Source of the DNA: Streptomyces sp. NRRL F-5123
GTDB lineage: Bacteria; Actinomycetota; Actinomycetes; Streptomycetales; Streptomycetaceae
Assembly: GCF_000721495.1 (NCBI RefSeq)
Contig: NZ_JOHY01000116.1
Span: forward strand, 1-6,863
Direction: 5' to 3'
Length of the DNA stretch: 6,863 nt
Part shown: positions 1 through 6,100 of the stretch, piece after piece
Position numbering within the stretch: the stretch's first letter is position 1
Layout: every line of letters starts with the position of its first letter
Notes under the pieces: generated by a model
Databases searched by the model: none
The model's input: only the letters and a program-made list of their open reading frames with translations
What the model was told of the DNA's origin: nothing
Made by a program: the position numbers and the translations under genes

Positions 1-1
1 G

Positions 2-121
2 GAGTTGCTGGTGCGGGTGGGTGACCGGTACGGGCTGCCGCCGCGTCCGTCCGATGTGCGTCCGGCGGCGTACAACACGCTCGGCAAGATCGCCGACCTG
101 ATCCTCGCCTCCGCGGCGTGA
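2..121 (+). CDS. C-terminal end of a probable acyl carrier protein (partial, 5' end outside window)
   Basis: The last 39 codons of a gene ending in TGA at 119-121. The visible peptide runs from ELLVRVGDRYGLPPRPSDVR to a tail containing TLGKIADLIL. This pattern, an amphipathic helix followed by a loop and then a 'TLGxIADLI' last helix, is typical of helices III and IV of acyl carrier proteins. The Ser that would carry phosphopantetheine lies upstream and cannot be seen, so the call rests on the tail only. The gene sits 14 bases before a giant KS-CLF multienzyme in which no carrier domain is visible, which fits a stand-alone carrier for that enzyme. An unrelated small protein with a similar helical tail remains possible. 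Confidence 0.55.
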   Translation, partial: ELLVRVGDRYGLPPRPSDVRPAAYNTLGKIADLILASAA

Positions 122-123
122 AC

Positions 124-138
124 GGAGCGCCCGACGTG
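124..138 (+). promoter_or_regulatory. Ribosome binding site and GTG start of the multienzyme
   Basis: GGAG at 124-127 is followed by 8 bases and then GTG at 136-138. The alternative GTG at 118-120 overlaps the upstream TGA (GTGA) but is preceded by CTCGCCTCCGCG, which has no purine-rich site. The close spacing to the upstream stop at 121 suggests one transcript and translational coupling with the carrier-protein-like gene. Confidence 0.7.
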
Positions 139-3100
139 TCCACCGGATCCGGATCCGCAGAGCTGCACGGCAAGGTCGCCCTCGTCACGGGCGGCGCCCG
201 CAACGTCGGCAAGGTCATCGCCAAACGCCTTGCCGCGGGCGGCGCGACGGTCGTCGTCAACCACTTCCACTCGCCGGGCCCCGCGCGCGACACCCTCGCG
301 GAGATCGAGGCGGCGGGCGGGCGCGCGCATGTGATCCGCGCGTCCGTCGCCGTAGCCGGGCAGGTGGACCACATGTTCACGGAGATCGAGGAGCGCTTCG
401 GCGGCCTCGACATCCTGGTCAACAACGCGGCCGGCGGCGCGCTCGTGCCCACCGCGGAGGTCACCGACCGGCTGCTCGACCGCGCCCTCGACACCAACCT
501 CAAGGGCGGTCTGGCGTGCGCCCGCCGGGCGGCCCCCCTCATGGCGCGGCGCGGTGGCGGCAGCATCGTCAACATCTCCACGCTCGGCGGCGGCCAGTTC
601 GTCATGGCCAACTACCTCGCGTGCGGGCCCGCGAAGGCGGCGGTCGAGGCCATGACCCGCTATCTGGCGGTGGATTACGCGCGTGACGGCATCCGCGTCA
701 ACACGGCGGCGGCCGGCATGCTCTACTCCGAGGTCGCCGACCTCTTCCCGGACGCCGCCGCCATGCAGGCCGCGACCATCGCCGCGACCCCGCTCGGACG
801 CCTGGGCCACCCCGAGGAGCTGGCGGAGGTCGTCGCCTTCCTGGCGTCCCCCCGCTCCAGCTGGATCACCGGCCAACTCCTCCTCGCCGACGGCGGCCTG
901 TCCACCGGCCAGGCCCTCCTGTCCCCGCCGCCCGCGCCTGCCGCGACGACGGCCCCCGCCGCCGTCCTCGGCGTATCCGCGGCGCAGACGGCCGCCGGGA
1001 CCGCCCTCCCTTCCGCCCCCCGCACGCCCGCCGCGGAGACGGCCATACCAGCCGTCACCACGCCACCGCCCCCGGGGGCGCCCGCCGTCCCGGCCGCTAC
1101 GGCACCTGCGGCCCAGCGGCCCGCGGCGGCGCCGGCCGCTACGGCACCGGCCCCGCGTGCGGCGGCGGTCGTCACCCCCGGCCCGGCCGGAGGCCGCTTC
1201 ACGGACGAGATCGCCGTCGTCGGCATGGGCATCGTCGTGCCCGGCGCCAACGATCCCGACGAGTACTGGCGCGAACTCATGCTCGGCGCCGACCGGTTCG
1301 TCGAGATCCCGGCCGACCGGTGGGACAACGACAAGTTCTACTCCGCCGACAAGCGGGCCGAGGACAAGACCTACTCCAAGCACTCCGCCTTCATCACCGA
1401 CTTCGTCCCGCACCCGCGGCTCGCGGCCGAACTGGAGGGAAGGGGCGGCACGGACGGCGGGAACAGCCGGGGCAGCGGTGGCGACGTCGAGTCGACGACC
1501 CTGTGGCTGCGGCACTCGCTCCTCCAGGCCATGGAGGGCGTCGCGCACGGGCCCGACGACCGGTGCTCCTTCCTCGTCGGCTACACCGCGGACGGCTCGC
1601 AGCACCTGGAGGAGGCGACCGTACGGGCCGGGGTGCTGGCCCGGATGGGGCCGGTTCTGGACGAGTTGGGGCTCGGGGACGCGGAGAAGGCCGCAGCGCT
1701 CGACGGGATCGGGCGGCGGCTCGCGGCGCACTACGGCCGCAGCGGTCCGGACCCGCTCCGGTTCTTCCCGCACCAGGTGGGGCTGGGGGCGATGCGCGGG
1801 GTGCTTCCGGACAGCGCCGAGCTGCTGCTCGTCGACACCGCCTGCTCCTCCTCCCTCTACGCCGTCGACCTCGGCCTCAAGGGGCTGCTGGAGGGGCGGC
1901 ACGACATCGCCGTGTGCAGCGGCTCCTTCGCGGTGGGGCCGCGCGGCTCCATCCTCTTCGCCAAGCTCAACGGGCTCTCCGTGGGCGGCGAGGTGCGCTC
2001 GCTGGACAAGGCGAGCGACGGCGTCCTGTTCTCGGACGGGGCCGCCACCGTCGTCCTGAAGCGGCTGAGCCGCGCCCGCCGCGACGGCGACCCCGTGCTC
2101 GCCACGATCCGCGGCTTCGGCTCGTCCTCGGACGGCAAGGGCAAGGCGATCTACGCGCCGAGCGCGGCGGGCCAGAAGCTCGCGATCCGGCGGGCGCTGG
2201 CGGCGCCCGGTATGGACAGCGTCCGCCCGGAGTGGGTCGTCGCGCACGCGACCGGCACCCCGGCGGGCGACCTCGCCGAATTCACCACGCTGCGCGAGAC
2301 GGTGAGCGAGGTGCTGGCGGGGGAGAGCGAAGCGGGGTGCGACCGCGGCCCGGTGGTCGTCACGTCCAACAAGTCCGTGATCGGGCACACGGGTTGGGCC
2401 GCGGGCGTGGCCTCGCTCATCGAGGTGGTGCTCGGCTTCCGGCACGACGTGATCCCGCCGCAGCACCGCTTCACGAAGACGCCGAAGGACTTCGCGATCG
2501 ACGGCTCCCACCTGACGGTGCCGACCGAGGCCGTGCCCTGGCCGCGCGGCGGGCGCCGCCGTACGGCCGCGGTGTCCGGCTTCGGCTTCGGGGGGACGAA
2601 CGCCCACCTCGTCGTCCAGGAGCCCCCGATCGCGGCAGCGGAAGCCGAACCCGCCGCGAGCGCGCCCGGCGCCGCGGACACCGACCCGCAGCGGCAGCGC
2701 ATCGCGATCGTCGCCCGTACGGCCCACGTCCCGCCCTCCGAAGAAGACGCCGCCGCCGACGCCGACGGGGCCCCGGACGCGCCCGGCGGCGACCTCCCCG
2801 GCTGGCTGACCGGTGCCTGCGCCACCCCCGGCGGGCTGTCCTTCGGGGACACCTACCCGCTGCCGTCCTTCCAGCAGGTCCGCATGCCCCCGGGCATGAT
2901 GCGCGGGATCGACCGCTGCCAGCTCATGGTCCTCCGCTGCGCGCACCGGCTGCGGGACACCCTCGGCGGCTTCTGGGAGGACAGCCGCGAGACGACCGGT
3001 GTCGTCCTCGGGCACCTCGGCGCGACGCGCAACGCCACGCTCTACGCGACGCGCTGCTACCTCGACGACCTCACGCTCGCGCTGCGCACCGACCCCGAAC

Positions 3101-6100
3101 TCGCCGCCGCGCCCTGGCTGCCGGACGCGCTGGAGCGGCTCAAGGCGGAGGTGCGGCGGCTCGTGCCGCCGTCGAGCGAGGACTCCTTCCCCGGCATGAT
3201 GCCGAACGTCATCCCGGCCCGGGTCGCGAACTACTTCGACCTCAAGGGCCTCAACATGACGGTGGACACGGGCTTCACGTCCACGCTGAGCGCGATCGAC
3301 GTCGCGATCCGCTACCTGCGGCAGGGCGAGCTGACGATGGCGCTCGTCGGCGGCATCAACGGCAACAGCACCGCCGAGGTACGGCAGTTGCTCGACGAGG
3401 CCCTCGACGCGGACACCGTCCTGGCCGAGGGGGCATTCCTCCTCGCCCTCGTGACGGAGGAGACCGCGACCGCCCACGGCCTCGACGTGCTGGCCTACCT
3501 GGACACCCCGGACATCACGGAAGCCGCCCCCGGGAAGCCCGGCGACGCCGTCGAGTGCGGGGCCCACCGCACGGACCGGCCCGCGTGCTTCCTGGGCGCG
3601 GAGGGAGCCGTCGGTGTCCTCCAGGTCCTGGCGCGGAAGCCCGGCGCGCGCAACGCCCTCGTCGTGTGCCGCGGCGAGCAGGGTGCGCCCGACCTGGCCG
3701 TACGGATCAGCGCCCCTACCTCGCCGCCCGCCGCGGAGGAAGCCCCCGCCGCCGCGGTCGGGGTACCGCCCAGCTTCAGGGACGAGGGGCGGTACGAAGG
3801 CCCGGACGGCGTACGGCCGTTGACGGTGTCGCGTTACGTGCCGGCCCTGGCGGAGTCCCCGGGGCGGCCGGTGCGCGACGAGGTGCCGTTCTGGCCCGAC
3901 GCCCCCACCGTCGTCCTGACCGACCGGCCCGGCGCGGCAGCGGCGGCGGGCGCGCCGCCCGGCACGCTCGTGCTCTGCACCGCACCGGCGGACGGCACAC
4001 CCGGCGTCCACCACGTCAGCTCCGCCGAAGAGGCCGGCCCCCTGCTGGAAGCGGCCGACCCCGACCACCGCCTGCGGCACATCCGCCTGCTCACCGACCT
4101 CACCGACCTCACCGACCTCTCCGCGACCGACGCCGCCGACCCCACCGCCCCCGACCCCGCAGGAGAGGCCCCCGACGCCCTGCACGAACTCCTCTTCCAG
4201 GTCGTCCAGCTCCGCCACGCCACCCTCGCCGCCCCCGCCGACTCCGGCCCGGCTCAGGCGAGTTGCATCGGCCTCCTGCTCGGCGGGCTCACCGGCCGCA
4301 CCCCGCACCCGTACACCGGCCTCTTCACCGGCCTGTTCAAGGTCATCCACCTCGAATACCCGGACACCGCCACCTTCGCCCTCGTCACCGACACCCGTGA
4401 CCCGGCGGACGGAGTCGCCCGCGCCGTACGGGAGTCGGCGTACGCGCGCGGGCTGCCCGTGGCCTACGACGGCGGCGGCGTACGGCTGGCCGTCAGCCTC
4501 ACGCGGCAGCCCGGCGAGCTGACGGAGCGGGCCGCGCTCGGGCCCGGCAGCGTCGTCGTCGCGGTCGGCGGCGGACGCGGCATCACCGCCGAGCTGCTGA
4601 CCGAGCTGGCCCGGCACTTCCGGCCGACGCTCTACGTCCTGGGCTCCAACCCGGTGGATTCGCAGCCGGCGGAGTATCTCGCTCTGAGCGACGCCGACTT
4701 CGCCAAGGGGCGGGCCGACTACATCCGCCGCGGCCTCGGCTCGGGCCGCACCCCGGCGCAGCTCAACCGCGCCTACGAGCGCATCGGCCAGGCCCGTGTC
4801 ATCCGCGGCAACCTCGCACGGATGGCCGAGCACAGCGGCGCCGCGCACGTCCGCTACCTCGCCTGCGACGTGACCGACCCGGCGCAGGTGGCCGCCGCCA
4901 TGGAGCGCATCGCGGCCGAGACCGGCGGCGCCCGCATCGACCTGCTCGTCAATGCCGCGGGCCTCAACCGCTCGGCCCCGGTCGCGACCAAGAGCCTCGC
5001 CGAATTCCGCCAGGTCCGCGACCTCAAGCTGCGCGGCTACCGCAACCTCAAGGCCGCGCTGCGCGGCCGCCCCCCGGCCGCGTGGTGCAACTTCGGCTCC
5101 CTGCTGGGCATGACAGGCCAGATCGGCGAGGCCGACTACGCCTCCGGCAACGACCTGCTCGGCACCGCCGCGACCTATGCCCACCAGGTCCATGGAGTAC
5201 GCGAGTTCACCGTCGGATGGACGCTCTGGGGCGATGTCGGCCTGGGCGCGGCCGAATTGACCAAGGCCTACTTCGAGAAGAGCGGCCTGTACTCGGCGAT
5301 GAGCACCCCGGAGGGCGTGCACCACTTCGTCCGCGAGCTGCACCTCGCCGCCCCCGCGCCGTACGCGATCCACCTCGGGGACGCCGAACGCCAGGCGGTG
5401 GAGCGCCTGCTGCCCGGCTTCCTCACCCCACGGGAGGCCGCACCCGCCGACACGCCCCCGGTCCGGGTGACGCTGCCCGCCCCGCGCACCGCAGGGGACC
5501 GCGTCCCGCAGCTCGCCACCGTCACCCGCACCCCCCGTCCGGCCGGCCCGGCGGCGCCGGACCGGCCCCGTACGCCCGACTTCTACCTCGGTCGCGAAGT
5601 GGCCCGCGAGGGCGCCGACTCCGTCACCTTCGAGCGGGTCTTCGACCTCACCACCGACGCCTATCTGCGCGGCCACCGCGTCGCGGGCGTCCCCACCCTC
5701 CCCGGCACGTTCGTGACCGAGATCGCGTACGAGGCGGCCTCCCACCTCGTCCCCGGTCTGGAGGTCTACGCCTTCGAAGAGGTCCGCTTCCACCACTTCC
5801 TCAAGGTCCACGAGTCGGGCACCGCCGCACCGCCCAGGCGCATCCGGGCCGACGTCGTCGAACGCCGCCCCGACATCGGCCAGTCGGTGGTCCGCGTCCG
5901 CATCACCGGGGACGTCGTGGCCCCCAACGGCACGCTGCTCGTCAAGGACCGGCCGCACTTCGAGGTCCGCGTCCTCATGGCGGACCGGCTGCCCGCCGCC
6001 CCCCGCTGGGCGCCCTGGCACGACGCCGACGAGACGCCCGTACCCGACCCGTACCACAGCCCCGGCTCCCCGGTGCTGCTCACCGACCTCTTCGTGTCGA

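Noticed and set aside
118..120. GTG overlapping the upstream stop as the start of the multienzyme
   Set aside because: The GTGA overlap is attractive, but no purine-rich ribosome binding site precedes it, whereas GTG 136 has GGAG at a suitable distance. The difference is only six residues.
723..1334. Minus-strand reading frames, including this 203-codon one
   Set aside because: No motifs, low-complexity composition, and located antisense to well-supported domains.
683..2059. 458-codon + strand reading frame
   Set aside because: It is composed almost entirely of Arg, Pro and Ser and overlaps, in another frame, the ER and KS domains with recognisable catalytic motifs. It is a shadow of GC-rich coding sequence.
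4090..4119. CRISPR or regulatory repeat array
   Set aside because: The units are 9 bp, contiguous, in frame and without spacers, so they are coding microrepeats.
1320..4400. 1,026-codon + strand reading frame
   Set aside because: Arg/Gly/Ala-rich with no motif, lying over the KS, CLF and KR domains read in the true frame. Its length is only due to high GC and scarce stops.
4561..5420. Second enoyl reductase or epimerase instead of KR
   Set aside because: The Lys-Ser-Tyr-Asn tetrad with a 13-residue Ser-Tyr spacing and Y-X3-N, behind a structural subdomain, fits a type I ketoreductase.
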